A stretch of 64,000 bases of DNA from Scatophagus argus (taxonomy: Eukaryota > Chordata > Actinopteri > Scatophagidae), in NCBI RefSeq assembly GCF_020382885.2, contig NC_058504.1, positions 12,597,019 to 12,661,018 on the forward strand, written 5' to 3'. The translations under genes and the position numbers were made by a program. This document shows positions 1 to 12,110 of this stretch, piece by piece. Below the pieces are notes generated by a model, which was not told where the DNA came from, did not search any database, and saw nothing but the letters and a program-made list of their open reading frames with translations. Position 1 is the stretch's first letter. Each line of letters begins with the position of its first letter.

Positions 1-129
1 ATTTCCAATGACTGTTCCTGGTTTTATCTCCTCTGGGACAGAATAGCTCACCTCGGCACACACGGATTGCAGCCCAAGTAGGCAGATGACAAAGCGGGTA
101 ACCAGGCCAAACTCCCCTTTGCGATCCAT
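1..129 (-). CDS. pcdhg: Gamma-type protocadherin variable exon, 5' end only (cut by window edge)
   Basis: First 43 codons of a ninth gamma-type variable exon; the rest lies outside the window. The ATG is at 127-129. The product begins MDRKGEFGLV, followed by a hydrophobic signal peptide (FVICLLGLQSVCA) and the start of EC1 with the family signature VSYSVPEEIKPGTVIGN. The basic residues followed by a hydrophobic core and the S-Y-S-V-P-E-E motif match every complete exon in the window. Known for the family: this is the N-terminal region of a homophilic neuronal cell-surface adhesion protein. A CSE-type promoter lies about 230 bp upstream. Family assignment is secure; isoform identity cannot be given. 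Confidence 0.9.
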   Translation of the reverse strand, partial: MDRKGEFGLVTRFVICLLGLQSVCAEVSYSVPEEIKPGTVIGN

Positions 130-304
130 TGTTGAAAATGGCAAATATCCGCACCACAAAGACGATACTGAGAAGGTATTGAGTTCAACTCTTCAACACG
201 TGTACGATGTGCGAAATAAGCAAAATACAAAGGCAGAAATCCGCAACACAATCCGACAGTTCGATCTGCAGCTGCAACATAACGGCAAACACAAAGCTTA
301 AGCA

Positions 305-385
305 CAATGGGTGGAGACGTTAAGCTACCCAACACGGTAGTATTTTCTTGTAAACTGGTAGACAGCGACACTATGTGTTCATTTG
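305..385 (-). promoter_or_regulatory. Protocadherin variable-exon promoter: CSE (CGCT core) plus CCACCC box
   Basis: On the minus strand this reads ATAGTGTCGCTGTCTACC around the CGCT core (364-367), the hallmark of the conserved sequence element of clustered protocadherin promoters, a CTCF contact site in mammals. A CCACCC box lies at 309-314. Spacing here is about 55 bp, against 32-38 bp in the other gamma exons. It serves the partial exon at 1-129. Confidence 0.7.
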
Positions 386-479
386 AGATACATTTTCAAC
401 ATTTCCAACATTTCTATGGATATACTTGACCAAATCACCGGAAGCTATGGCCAAGATTTTTGCAAAGTTAAAACAGTGT

Positions 480-775
480 GTGAGTCGATTTTTATTTCTA
501 TGCTCATGTCATGATCCACCTGCTGACCATTTACACTGTTTACCTCACCTACTTGCACGACATCCACTCTGTACTACCTCACTTTTGTACTACCTCCAGA
601 ACCATATTTATTTTACTTATTTTATTTTTGTTTTACCGTATTCTATTTTATTTTATCCTATTATTATATGGTACTCGCTCTTACGTTCTATGTACGCACC
701 AATCACCAAGACAAATTCTGAGTAATGTGAAACCTCTTCACTTACATGGCAATAAATTCTGATTCTGATTTTTTA
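480..775 (+). mobile_element. 3' tail of a degenerate non-LTR retrotransposon (L2/CR1-like)
   Basis: An AT-rich stretch ends with a caccaagacaaattctgag block, then tggcaataaattctgattctg. The AATAAA-like end followed by an ATTCTG microrepeat is typical of fish LINE 3' tails. No reverse transcriptase coding remains. The element type is inferred by memory of the tail pattern, and the 5' limit is approximate. Confidence 0.45.
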
Positions 776-995
776 AAACTTACTGTAAGTCCTACTGTAA
801 AAGGCTGCAATTACGGTGCGTTGACTGACAAACGTACGTCTAAATACATGCATGAAAGTGTTAAATTTGAAACAATATTAATACTGTTTCCCAATTTCAC
901 AAAGGTTGAATGACATTTGTGTCGAAAACAACAATAACTGACGTCTGCAACAGACATGGCTTTACATCTTCTTGCGTTTCCCAAACTGAAGTCTT

Positions 996-1016
996 TTCAG
1001 CACCATGGACAGAGCT
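996..1016 (+). promoter_or_regulatory. NRSE/RE1-like site (REST binding)
   Basis: TTCAGCACCATGGACAGAGC matches the canonical RE1 consensus at 18 of 21 positions over the 21-bp site, with both half-sites (TTCAGCACC and GGACAG) intact. It lies about 870 bp upstream of the partial exon's ATG. Known: NRSEs are scattered through vertebrate protocadherin clusters and recruit REST to silence them outside neurons. Confidence 0.75.
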
Positions 1017-1907
1017 TACTGGTGTCCATGAGGAAGACTGCAGTCGTTCCTTTGTCAGTGAGAAACTAAACTTGAAAGTGTGTTAAACCTATGCCATTTC
1101 AAAATAAAGATTAAAGCATTCAAGACGAATTACATCACTGGTACTGCAGCAGAATTCATTTCAAGACACGGAACAAAATGGTGTTCGTTGCAGTTAACAC
1201 TTCATTTCAGTACTGTAAGGACATTTTGCTAATATTGATGAGTTTACTGAAACACATCCTGATGACTGAGTGAAATGTTAGAGAGTCAACAGAGACAAAA
1301 GCAGCTCATTTGTATGACACAAAAAGTGCTGTTGATGGAAACCAGACAGATGAATGTTATCAAAGAGAAAAGGAGTGATGAAGGAGTTCACACCAATGAA
1401 CGTATGACCTGTACGTAGTGGGTCATTTGAACTGCATTTTGTTTACACTGATTGTCCAGCTCATTTCCAGCTTTAGTTGAGCAAAAACATTTGAACCACT
1501 GAATAATCTTTCTGCCAAAGGATCAAAAATGACATTGCTGGAGTGTAACACAAGGGACTTATATTTATGCACATCTGAACGGGACTTTCTTGTTAATGGC
1601 AAATAAGATAAAAACAAATTACTCATGAAAGATATTCGATCATGGTCAACTACCGTGACTGTGAACTAAATAAATGAAATTACTAAGAAATTTTGTTTTC
1701 TTTGCTCTGGGGAAGGCACCTTAAGATAGAAATGGCAGCACAAAACATCCACTTTATAATTATTAATAGAGAAAGAAAATGCTTTCTGAAAGTACTTTAT
1801 TGACGGTTGATAATTATGTATATAGTGGTTGGCACTTCAAATATGTGGACTGCAGCCTCTGAACACCAGTGGATGAAAAAAAGAACTTCACACTCTTAAA
1901 TTCTTAC
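1017..1907. other. Spacer without recognisable gene
   Basis: AT-rich spacer between the NRSE and the splice donor of the next exon. A 67-codon minus-strand ORF at 1423-1626 has no family features. I see nothing else. Confidence 0.6.
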
Positions 1908-4298
1908 CTGGGAAGAATTGTCAGAGTCACCAAAAGCTTCAAGAAAGTCACTGGGACTTTTTCTGATTGTTTCCTCAGCAGGCAGCGTGTTGTCATTGTA
2001 AGACGTCACAAACTTAAAGTCACTGGTTCTTGATCCTGTCGTCAGATATGCGTCATAATTGTAAGCGCTGCGCAAAGTTCCTGTGCCGTCAACATCTGCG
2101 TAATTAGGAGGGAGATAAGCGCCGGGGATGGCGACTGCTCCATCAAACAACAGTCTGGGCTTTCTCCTGCGACAAAACCTCACACCCAGGATGATGATGA
2201 TGAACGTCAGAAAAAACGTGGACACACACACCAGAGCGATAATAAGGTAAGACGTCAGTTTGGAATTCTTCTCCTCGTAAGAAATATCCTTCAGTTCGGG
2301 CACCTCAGCCAAGTTGTCAGAAATCAGTAAATACATGGAACAGGTGGCAGACAGAGAGGGCTGGCCGTTATCTTTCACTGCCACAATAAGGTTCTGTTTC
2401 ATGCTGTCAGATTCAGAAATGTCCCGCTGTGTCCTGATCTCTCCGCTGTGGACACCAATACTGAAAAGGCCCGGATCAGTGGACTTCACTATATGATAAG
2501 ACAGCCAGGCGTTCTGGCCGGAGTCCGCGTCCACCGCGATCACTTTGGACACCACAGAGCCTCCGTGGGCAGCTTTGGGGACCAGCTCGGTCATGAACGA
2601 GTTGCCCTCCGGGGCGGGGTACAGGATCTGAGGACAGTTGTCATTCACATCCGATATGAACACACTGACGGTCACGTTGCTGCTCAGCGGAGGAGAACCG
2701 TTGTCTCGGGCCATCACGTGGACTTTAAAACTCCTCAACTGCTCATAATCAAACGACCTCACAGCGTGGATCGCCCCCGTGTCTCCGTTCACAGACACGT
2801 AGGAGGACACCGGGGCACCGTTCACCTCACCGGCCAACAGAGAATAAATCACTGTACCGTTCTGTCTCCAGTCGGGGTCTCGAGCACTCACGGAACATAA
2901 AGTGGAGCCTGGTTTGTTATTTTCACTCACATATGCGCTGTACGACTGCTCCTCAAACACAGGTGGGTTGTCGTTGATGTCTGCTACAGATAACTGAACA
3001 GTTTTAGACGAGGACAGAGGTGGAGAGCCCTCGTCAGTGGCACTGATTGTAATGTTGTAATCAGACACCACTTCACGGTCCAGCTGTCCTGTGCTCACCA
3101 GAGAATAATAGTTTTTAATAGAAGGAACCAACTTAAAGGGGACGTCTTGCTGAATGGAGCAACGGACCTGTCCGTTGGTCTCAGAATCTGCATCCTGCAC
3201 ACTAATGATGCCCACCTCTGTACCAGGTGACACGTTCTCAGGTATGGGGTTTTTCAGTGATTTCAGATATATCACCGGAGCGTTGTCATTCACATCAGTG
3301 ATATCAATCATTACTTTAGAATCTGATGAAAGTCCATAACCATCTTTGGCATTAATGCGCATCTCATATTTAGAATTACTCTCAAAATCAAGCTGTCCTA
3401 TAACTTTTATGTCTCCAGTGTTGCTGTTCAGAGAGAAAACCTTTTTAGCTCTGTCTGGAATGCGGCTGAACTCATATGTCACCTCTCCATTGACGCCCTC
3501 GTCTGCATCAGTGGCACTTACTGTGATCACGACAGTATCAAGGGCGGAGTTTTCAGGCAAACTGGCTTTGTAAACGGCCTGGCTGAACACTGGAGCGTTA
3601 TCATTAGCATCCAGCACACTCACGTGTATATTGGTCGTTCCTGATCTTTGTGGATTACCACCATCAACTGCAATCAGCACCAAATTTAAATCTTCTTCCT
3701 TTTCACGGTCGAGCTCTTTGTCTAACACCAGTTCGACGTTCTTAGATCCATCAGTGTCGTCTCGAACTGACAGCACGAAATGTTCATTCTTTTGCAGGCT
3801 GTATTGTTTCACAGTGTTTTGTCCAATATCAGCGTCGTGTGCTTCATTAACGTAATATCGAGCCCCTTTGTCGGCCGATTCTCGAATTTCCAGTTTCATT
3901 GTATCCTTTGGAAAAACGGGTGAATTGTCGTTGACATCCTGAATGAGCAGCGATATGCGGTGCAGCTCCAACGGGCTCTCGAGAACTAATTCAAATCTAA
4001 GCATACACGAAATCTTCTCCCCACACAGCTCCTCTCTGTCAATCCTTTCCTTGATGACTAAATTTCCCGTTTTAAGATCAATATCACAGTACTGCTGGTA
4101 GCGCTCCTCGGTATCAATACGAGCTGTACGAGTTAACAATTTCCCGACCTCCAGTCCGAGGTCCTTGGCAATGTTTCCAACAATGGATCCGGGTCTCACC
4201 TCCTCTGGAACAGAATAGCTGAGGTCTGCAGTGGTGATGTGGACCAAGATCGCAAAACCGCAGACAAAACCCAACAACGATTTCCCCTTGTGGTTCAT
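1908..4298 (-). CDS. pcdhg: Gamma-type protocadherin variable exon (divergent EC1-EC3)
   Basis: Complete variable exon of 797 codons, phase 0, ending ...SDNSSQ before the donor CAG|GTAAGA at 1906-1908. I chose the ATG at 4296-4298 ([10 protein letters not shown]) because it sits at the same place before the signal peptide as in its paralogues; an in-frame ATG 15 codons upstream is less likely. It has a signal peptide to about residue 25, then six cadherin repeats with DVNDNSP, DANDNAP, DVNDNAP, DINDNPP and DVNDNCP linkers. A membrane helix ([20 protein letters not shown]) is followed by RRRKPRLL and the gamma-type tail. EC1-EC3 differ widely from all other exons here, while EC4 to the mid-tail is nearly identical to them. 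The last codons are again private. Role by family: trans-homophilic recognition through EC1-EC4 at neuronal surfaces. Confidence 0.95.
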
Positions 4299-4425
4299 TG
4301 TTTCACAGAAAATAATCTCCAAACACTCTGTTGCTACCGTCACAAATAAAACGTAATGGTAACATTAACATGCCACCTCCTGCAACAATGGCGACTCTGG
4401 ATTTAATGCAAGATTACTCCCTTTG

Positions 4426-4485
4426 CAGTGGGTGGAGAAAAAAAACCTCTCATATCTGTGAGAGACTAGCGACGCCGTGAGTTTA
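4426..4485 (-). promoter_or_regulatory. Variable-exon promoter: CSE plus CCACCC box
   Basis: The minus strand reads ACGGCGTCGCTAGTCTC with the CGCT core at 4468-4471. The CCACCC box is at 4430-4435, 38 bp nearer the gene. It is about 130-170 bp upstream of the ATG of the exon at 1908-4298. The flanks differ from the C-to-I promoters, in keeping with this exon's divergent 5' half. Confidence 0.75.
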
Positions 4486-4653
4486 TTTGGAACATTACAT
4501 ATAAATATCTTCAAGGATAAAATGCCTCGGTTTTTGAAAATTTCAGAACTTCAGTGCCGTACTTCATGTTAGGACGCAAAGGGAAAGGAGATTCCCGAGA
4601 TGTTTTGGATTTGTTTAACAGGCGAATAGTACACACATATGGACGCAACACTT

Positions 4654-4674
4654 TTCAGCACCATGGACAGCGTT
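4654..4674 (+). promoter_or_regulatory. NRSE/RE1-like site
   Basis: TTCAGCACCATGGACAGCGT: 18 of 21 positions match the RE1 consensus over 21 bp, with both half-sites and the following CG intact. It is the best-preserved site in the window, 356 bp upstream of the ATG of the exon at 1908-4298. Confidence 0.8.
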
Positions 4675-4831
4675 TGAATGGTGACAACTGGACCACAAGT
4701 GTCCCGTCATTTACGATTCGACGTCATGATGTTTCAATAAGACGGAATGCTCACTGAACATAAAGAACTCTAATCTTTCACTCCAAATGTATTCCATCTT
4801 TTATGAGCTAAAAATGACAAAGAATTTCAAG

Positions 4832-4885
4832 AATTTCCCTCAAGGGATTAATAAAGCAATTAATAAAGGAATTCTGATTCTGAAA
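4832..4885 (+). mobile_element. Short retroelement 3' tail remnant
   Basis: The pattern tttccctcaagggattaata, then aataaaggaattctgattctg, resembles the terminal 40-50 bp of fish non-LTR elements (a small fold-back ttccct/aggga followed by an ATTCTG tail). No coding sequence remains. The class is inferred only. Confidence 0.4.
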
Positions 4886-5616
4886 AAGAAAGAGTTCGGA
4901 TTTGAATCAAGATCCTGGGTACAAAATATCAAGATTTGATTTTCACATTTGTTAAATAGAGGGTGTGATTTTATTTCATTTGTGTGAGGAAAGTAATGTC
5001 CGAAGACCACGCCAATACACTCAGTAATCTGAACTGTTTTGACAACTTAAGCTTTCCATCAATTAATAAAATCTAAAACATGATTAAAGCAGACGGTCAA
5101 CGTCACATTTGCAACAGTCACCTGAAATGCAACGAATTAAAAAGACTGGGATTGCCATGTCCAAAAAATAAACATCGATTTGTTTAATTGTAGGCGGAAG
5201 GAGGTCTGACGTAAGACTTAAGCTATAAACATATTTGACTGAAAATTGATATGGCTTTCATCGAGGTTACACGTAATTGTTGCTTTAACAGCATTTACGT
5301 GAGCACATATCAGAGTGCAGTGAACTCGCTCATAATTACGGATTAAAATGTATGAATGAAAAAGAAAACAAACAAACTTAAACTACACAGACACGCAGAC
5401 AAATGACTAAAACCGGGTGTAGTGGGAGGTAATTCATTCAATTTAAAAGCGAACCAGAAATTTTGAAGAAGCATATGCAAGAAATTAGAGTACTGAACGG
5501 AAAGCGTCAAGGTCAACCAAAATAAAAATCAAATATTTATATGCAAAGACAGCAGCCCATGGCAATACAACAGGAAAGTCGCAATCACTGTTAAATGTTA
5601 AAAACAGATGGCCTAC
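4886..5616. other. Spacer without recognisable gene
   Basis: AT-rich sequence upstream of the exon at 1908-4298 and downstream of the splice donor of the exon at 5617-8001. I find no promoter core, NRSE or open frame of note. Confidence 0.55.
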
Positions 5617-8001
5617 CTCAAAGGACTCATCTGGTTGATCAAACACTTCTGCAAAGTCACTTGGACTTTTCCTCAGAGTCTGCTCAGCTGGCAGCGTGTT
5701 GTCATTGTAAGACGTCACAAACTTAAAGTCACTGGTTCTTGATCCTGTCGTCAGATATGCGTCATAATTGTAAGCGCTGCGCAAAGTTCCTGTGCCGTCA
5801 ACATCTGCGTAATTAGGAGGGAGATAAGCGCCGGGGATGGCGACTGCTCCATCAAACAACAGTCTGGGCTTTCTCCTGCGACAAAACCTCACACCCAGGA
5901 TGATGATGATGAACGTCAGAAAAAACGTGGACACACACACCAGAGCGATAATAAGGTAAGACGTCAGCTTGGAATTCTTCTCCTCGTAAGAAATATCCTT
6001 CAGTTCGGGCACCTCAGCCAAGTTGTCAGAAATCAGTAAATACATGGAACAGGTGGCAGACAGAGAGGGCTGGCCGTTATCTTTCACTGCCACAATAAGG
6101 TTCTGTTTCATGCTGTCAGATTCAGAAATGTCCCGCTGTGTCCTGATCTCTCCGCTGTGGACACCAATACTGAAAAGTCCCGGATCAGTGGACTTCACGA
6201 TATGATAAGACAGCCAGGCGTTCTGGCCGGAGTCCGCGTCCACCGCGATCACTTTGGACACCACAGAGCCTCCGTGGGCAGATTTGGGGACCAGCTCCGT
6301 CATGAACGAGTTGCCCTCCGGGGCGGGGTACAGGATCTGAGGACAGTTGTCATTCACATCCGATATGAACACACTGACGGTCACGTTGCTGCTCAGCGGA
6401 GGAGAACCGTTGTCTCGGGCCATCACGTGGACTTTAAAACTCCTCAACTGCTCATAATCAAACGACCTCACAGCGTGGATCACCCCCGTGTCTCCGTTCA
6501 CAGACACGTAGGAGGACACCGGGGCACCGTTCACCTCACCGGCCAACAGAGAATAAATCACTGTACCGTTCTGTCTCCAGTCGGGGTCTCGAGCACTCAC
6601 GGAACATAAAGTGGAGCCAGGTTTGTTATTTTCACTCGCATATGCGCTGTACGACTGCTCCTCAAACACAGGTGGGTTGTCGTTGATGTCTGCTACAGAT
6701 AACTGAACAGTTTTAGACGAGGACAGAGGTGGAGAGCCCTCGTCGGTGGCACTGATTGTAATGTTGTAATCAGACACCACTTCACGGTCCAGCTGTCCTG
6801 TGCTCACCAGAGAATAATAGTTTTTAATGGAAGGAACCAACTTAAAAGGGACGTTTTGCTGAATGGAGCAGCGGACCTGTCCGTTGGTCTCAGAGTCTCT
6901 GTCCTGCACGTTAATGATGCCCACCTCTGTACCAGGTGACACGTTCTCAGGTATGGGGTCAGTCAGTGATTTCAGATAGATCACGGGAGCGTTGTCATTC
7001 ACATCAGTAACATCTATTATAACTTTAGCATACGAAGTTAACCCCAAACCATCTTTAGCTTGCACTCTCATCTCAAAGGAACTCCTTTCCTCAAAGTCAA
7101 TCACTCCTGTTACTCTAATTACTCCCGTTTTAGGATCAATAGAGAAAACATTTACGTCGTCATCAGACACGTGGCCAAAATGATACGTCACATCTCCATT
7201 CACTCCTTCATCTGCGTCTGTAGCACTAACATGAATCACTGTGGTATCTGCAGGAGAGTTTTCTGGCAGACTGGCCTTATAAACGGCCTGGCTGAACACT
7301 GGGGCGTTATCATTAGCATCCAGCACAGTAACGTGTATGACCACAGTACCTGATCTCTGAGGAGAGCCGCCATCTAAAGCTGTCAGGAGCAAATTAAGCT
7401 CTTTTTGTTTCTCTCGATCCAGTGTATTTTCCAGTACGAGTTCAACCTTGTTGCTGTCAACAGCGAGAATAAAGTTGTCGTTCTTCTGAAGGTTGTACCT
7501 TTGAACCGCATTTTGACCAATATCTGCGTCATGGGCCTCCTCGATGGAGAAGCGATTACCCTTATCTGCCGACTCACTTATTTCCATTTCAATCAAACTT
7601 TCTCTGAATTTTGGCGAGTTGTCGTTGACATCTTGAATATGAAGACTTAATCGATGAAGCTCCAATGGATTTTCTAACACCAGATCTACCTTCACAACAC
7701 ACGACGGTTTCTTGCCGCACAGGCTTTCTCTGTCTGTTCTCTCCGATGTGATCAAATCCCCCGTTCTCAGATTAATGTCACAGTAACGCTTCTGACTTCC
7801 CTCAAAATCAACACGGGCCTTTCGGGAGGACAAAGTCCTCACATCAAGACCGAGATCTTTGGCGATATTTCCAATGACAGAATCGCGTTTCATCTCTTCT
7901 GGGACAGAATAACTCAGGTCTCCATTAACGAGGTGCAGCGCTACAATAAAGAAAGCGAAGCAAACGCTCATACGGAGCGCTGAGAATCCTTTGTCTCCCA
8001 T
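5617..8001 (-). CDS. pcdhg: Gamma-type protocadherin variable exon (exon 'C')
   Basis: 795 codons from the ATG at 7999-8001 ([10 protein letters not shown], good Kozak context AGGATGG) to the donor GAG|GTAGGC at 5615-5617. Signal peptide 1-27. Approximate domains: EC1 28-132, EC2 133-236, EC3 237-341, EC4 342-446, EC5 447-556, EC6 557-675, membrane helix 681-703, cytoplasmic 704-795. The calcium-linker motifs DVNDNSP (124-130), DANDNAP, DVNDNAP, DINDNPP and DVNDNCP are all present. The tail carries [18 protein letters not shown], related to the gamma-type motif before the constant region. Its final residues ([12 protein letters not shown]) are unique among the exons. Its 5' 275 codons and promoter are identical to the exon at 17442-19826, because it supplied that part of the duplication chimera. 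After splicing it would join the gamma constant exons outside the window. Confidence 0.96.
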
Positions 8002-8180
8002 CCTGACACAAAAAGGCTCCTCAGCTTGTACGACTTATCTTTCACAGGACGAAAACAACAAATGCTCAGCAAAAAATACTTGATAATCCAACACTTATCA
8101 GAACTGTGCACGATGAAATAGCTCGGAAATGGAACCGTTTCTCTGTAAAATCTGCAACTGAGATCTGTGTAGTACGAACA

Positions 8181-8240
8181 GCAGTGGGTGGAGTGGAGAA
8201 TGTCCGTTTTCTGTCAGCCAACAGCGACACCAAGAGCCCT
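8181..8240 (-). promoter_or_regulatory. Variable-exon promoter: CSE plus CCACCC box
   Basis: The minus strand reads TTGGTGTCGCTGTTGGCTGA (core 8223-8226), a strong match to the family CSE. The CCACCC box is at 8186-8191, 37 bp closer to the gene. It is 185-225 bp upstream of the ATG at 8001. Confidence 0.85.
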
Positions 8241-8614
8241 CCTTTTACTTTTTCACATGAACTTGAAAAAACATTCAGAACAAACTCTCAAATCACACAG
8301 GAAAATAATTTCTTCGAGTTAAAACGAACTGTCCATGTATCTTGCATGATTTGGAGTAGTCCTTAAAAACACTCGCTGTCTATTAATTGTATTGCCTCAG
8401 GTGTAAAGAAGTTCAGCCCAGCACAGCTGAGCCCAATGAAATTTGGTTTAAGATTACGTTACTTCAGCTTTCTGAAAGTTGCAAAAGGAAAGGGGGCACA
8501 AAGAGACAGTATATGTGAACGAAAATCTTATCCTACAGTTATTAAAATGCAACCAGGATCAATGAAGAGAAAGATATCTCTCGATGAGAATGTGCCACAG
8601 TGCCAGAAGAGCAT

Positions 8615-8635
8615 TTCAGCACCATGGACAGATAA
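8615..8635 (+). promoter_or_regulatory. NRSE/RE1-like site
   Basis: TTCAGCACCATGGACAGATA: both half-sites are intact, 16 of 21 consensus positions over 21 bp. It is 614 bp upstream of the ATG at 8001, in the same orientation as the other sites. Confidence 0.75.
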
Positions 8636-9493
8636 ACCTTGAGATTTCAAAGGACTGACGGGACAAAAACACTGACCTCTGTCTTGTTGTCGAAGCTTTC
8701 TTATGCACAGTAATGACAGCTACAGTTTCACAAAAAAATAATGACAAACTCTTTGACCTAAAAATTTACCCACCTGCGTTAGAACGCTGAGCTGGGTTTG
8801 CCCAAGTCATGATTAATGACACATGTTGATGATGGAAAAAAGTGGCTTACTGGTAACAATGGAAAAGTTAAAATCATTATGAAATACATCGAAAAAGGCT
8901 TGACTAAAGCAAAGTAATTCTGTGTTAACTTCTTGCATCACAACATTTGGTTGATAAAAATGTTATTGCAACTATGTACTTGGCCACGGGGCAAAGGAAT
9001 TGTGCTGGCCAAGATCAGCTGGAGCAAGTCTTTCAATGCGAATGACGTTGCATTTTAAAAATCTTATCAGCTCGACTTAAAAATAAAATTCTGAAATACC
9101 ACCTTTATGAAAAAAACAGTGTTATATTTACGGATTGTATTTGTCAAGGAATCGTTTACAAACTTAGTCGTTAAGAGAAAAATCCCCCAAAAAATTCAAC
9201 CAAAGGAGCAAATATGTTGACTAGAAGTTGAAGTATAAACAAGACAGTAATGAGTCGTGCAATTTTTAAAGAACTTGTCAATGACAAGATGTGACGATTA
9301 ACTGAACAAATCCACAAAGGAATAAGCGACAATATCAAGGGGTTAGTCTTGTTCTAATAATTCACTTGAACAACAACGGCAACGTGAAAATTTCGAAAAC
9401 ACCAACGCAAGCTGCTGCCAAACATGAAAAAAACGATTCATTTAACAAACAAAAATGCATTGTGGCCAGTGACTTTATTTAAAGGGATCCTAC
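8636..9493. other. Spacer without recognisable gene
   Basis: AT-rich spacer between the NRSE of exon C and the donor of the next exon. Nothing recognisable was seen. It is duplicated at 20461-21318. Confidence 0.55.
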
Positions 9494-11878
9494 CTCTGCA
9501 GACGCCTCTAAATCTTCAAAAGGATCAGCAAAGTCACTTGGACTTTTCCTCAGAGTCTGCTCAGCAGGCAGCGTGTTGTCATTGTAAGACGTCACAAACT
9601 TAAAGTCACTGGTTCTTGATCCTGTCGTCAGATATGCGTCATAATTGTAAGCGCTGCGCAAAGTTCCTGTGCCGTCAACATCTGCGTAATTAGGAGGGAG
9701 ATAAGCGCCGGGGATGGCGACTGCTCCATCAAACAACAGTCTGGGCTTTCTCCTGCGACAAAACCTCACACCCAGGAAGATGATGATGAACGTCAGAAAA
9801 AACGTGGACACACACACCAGAGCGATAATAAGGTAAGACGTCAGTTTGGAATTCTTCTCCTCGTAAGAAATATCCTTCAGTTCGGGCACCTCAGCCAAGT
9901 TGTCAGAAATCAGTAAATACATGGAACAGGTGGCAGACAGAGAGGGCTGGCCGTTATCTTTCACTGCCACAATAAGGTTCTGTTTCATGCTGTCAGATTC
10001 AGAAATGTCCCGCTGTGTCCTGATCTCTCCGCTGTGGACACCAATAGTGAAAAGTCCCGGATCAGTGGACTTCACGATATGATAAGACAGCCAGGCGTTC
10101 TGGCCGGAGTCCGCGTCCACCGCGATCACTTTGGACACCACAGAGCCTCCGTGGGCAGCTTTGGGGACCAGCTCCGTCATGAACGAGTTGCCCTCCGGGG
10201 CGGGGTACAGGATCTGAGGACAGTTGTCATTCACATCCGATATGAACACACTGACGGTCACGTTGCTGCTCAGCGGAGGAGAACCGTTGTCTCGGGCCAT
10301 CACGTGGACTTTAAAACTCCTCAACTGCTCATAATCAAACGACCTCACAGCGTGGATCACCCCCGTGTCTCCGTTCACAGACACGTAGGAGGACACCGGG
10401 ACACCGTTCACCTCACCGGCCAACAGAGAATAAATCACTGTACCGTTCTGTCTCCAGTCGGGGTCTCGAGCACTCACGGAACATAAAGTGGAGCCTGGTT
10501 TGTTATTTTCACTCACATATGCGCTGTACGACTGCTCCTCAAACACAGGTGGGTTGTCGTTGATGTCTGCTACAGATAACTGAACAGTTTTAGACGAGGA
10601 CAGAGGTGGAGAGCCCTCGTCGGTGGCACTGATTGTAATGTTGTAATCAGACACCACTTCACGGTCCAGCTGTCCTGTGCTCACCAGAGAATAATAGTTT
10701 TTAATAGAAGGAACCAACTTAAAAGGGACGTTTTGCTGAATGGAGCAGCGGACCTGTCCGTTGGTCTCAGAGTCTCTGTCCTGCACGTTAATGATGCCCA
10801 CCTCTGTACCAGGTGACACGTTCTCAGGTATGGGGTCAGTCAGTGATTTCAGATAGATCATGGGAGCGTTGTCATTCACATCAGTAACATCTATTATAAC
10901 TTTGGCATACGAAGTTAACCCCAAACCATCTTTAGCTTGCACTCTCATCTCAAAGGAACTCCTTTCCTCAAAGTCAATCACTCCTGTTACTCTAATTACT
11001 CCCGTTTTTGGATCAATAGAGAAAACATTTACGTCGTCATCAGACACGTGGCCAAAATGATACGTCACATCTCCATTCACTCCTTCATCTGCGTCTGTAG
11101 CACTAACATGAATCACTGTGGTATCTACAGGAGAGTTTTCTGGCAGACTGGCCTTATAAACGGCCTGGCTGAACACTGGGGCGTTATCATTAGCATCCAG
11201 CACAGTAACGTGTATGACCACAGTACCTGATCTCTGAGGAGAGCCGCCATCTAAAGCTGTCAGGAGCAAATTAAGCTCTTTCTGTTTCTCTCGATCCAGT
11301 TTCTGTTCCAGTACGAGTTCAACCTTGTTGCTGTCAACAGCGAGAATAAAGTTGTCGTTCTTCTGAAGGTTGTACCGTTGAACCGCATTTTGGCCAATAT
11401 CTGCGTCATGGGCCTCCTCGATGGAGAAGCGATTACCTTTTTCAGCTGACTCCCTTATTTCCATTTCAATCAAACTTTCTCTGAATTTTGGCGAGTTGTC
11501 GTTGACATCTTGAATATGAAGACTTAGTCGATGAAGCTCCAATGGATTTTCTAACACCAGATCTACCTTCACAACACACGACGGTTTCTTGCCGCACAGG
11601 CTTTCTCTGTCTGTTCTCTCCGATGTGATCAAATCCCCCGTTCTCAGATTAATGTCACAGTAACGCTTCTGAGCTCCCTCAAAATCAACACGGGCCTTTC
11701 GGGAGGACAAAGTCCTCACATCAAGACCGAGGTCTTTGGCGATATTTCCAATGACAGAGTCGCGTTTCATCTCTTCTGGGACAGAATAACTCAGGTCTCC
11801 ATTAACGAGGTGCAGCCTTACAATGAAGAAAACGAAGCAAACGCTCGTACGGAGCGCTGAGAATCCTTTGTCTCCCAT
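9494..11878 (-). CDS. pcdhg: Gamma-type protocadherin variable exon (exon 'D', copy 1)
   Basis: 795 codons, from the ATG at 11876-11878 ([18 protein letters not shown]) to the donor GAG|GTAGGA at 9492-9494. An in-frame ATG six codons upstream (MFFCVR) has a weaker context. Domain order and linker motifs are as in the exon at 5617-8001. Distinguishing residues: FRESL after the EC1-EC2 linker, EQKLDRE in EC2, Met in DNAPMI at the EC3-EC4 linker, NGVPVSS in EC5, and Phe in the helix (IIIFLGV). The cytoplasmic end is [12 protein letters not shown]. The protein is identical to that of the exon at 21319-23703, its duplicate. Expected role: homophilic recognition isoform at neuronal contacts. Confidence 0.96.
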
Positions 11879-12050
11879 CCTGACACAAAAAAACACTTCA
11901 GCTCGTACAACTTATCCTCCCAGGAAGAAAAAATAGAATCTCAGCAAAACATTCAATAATCCGACATTTGTCGATAGCGCATACGGTGAAATAGGTTGTA
12001 AATTGAACCGTGTTTCCGGAAAATCTGCAACTGATATTGATGTAGAACAG

Positions 12051-12110
12051 CCGTGGGTGGAGTGGTGAGTGTCTGTTTTCTCTCAGCCAACAGCGACACC
12101 ATGAGCCCGA
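12051..12110 (-). promoter_or_regulatory. Variable-exon promoter: CSE plus CCACCC box
   Basis: The minus strand carries CATGGTGTCGCTGTTGGCTG (core 12092-12095), with the CCACCC box at 12055-12060. Spacing is 37 bp, as in exon C. It is 180-230 bp upstream of the ATG at 11878. Confidence 0.85.

Noticed and set aside
2448-2900. Plus-strand open frame of 150 codons, repeated opposite nearly all gamma exons (also near 6157, 10034, 17982, 21859, 29807)
   Set aside because: It is the antisense of the homogenised EC5 region; its conservation is explained by the sense strand, and it has no domain or independent start signal.
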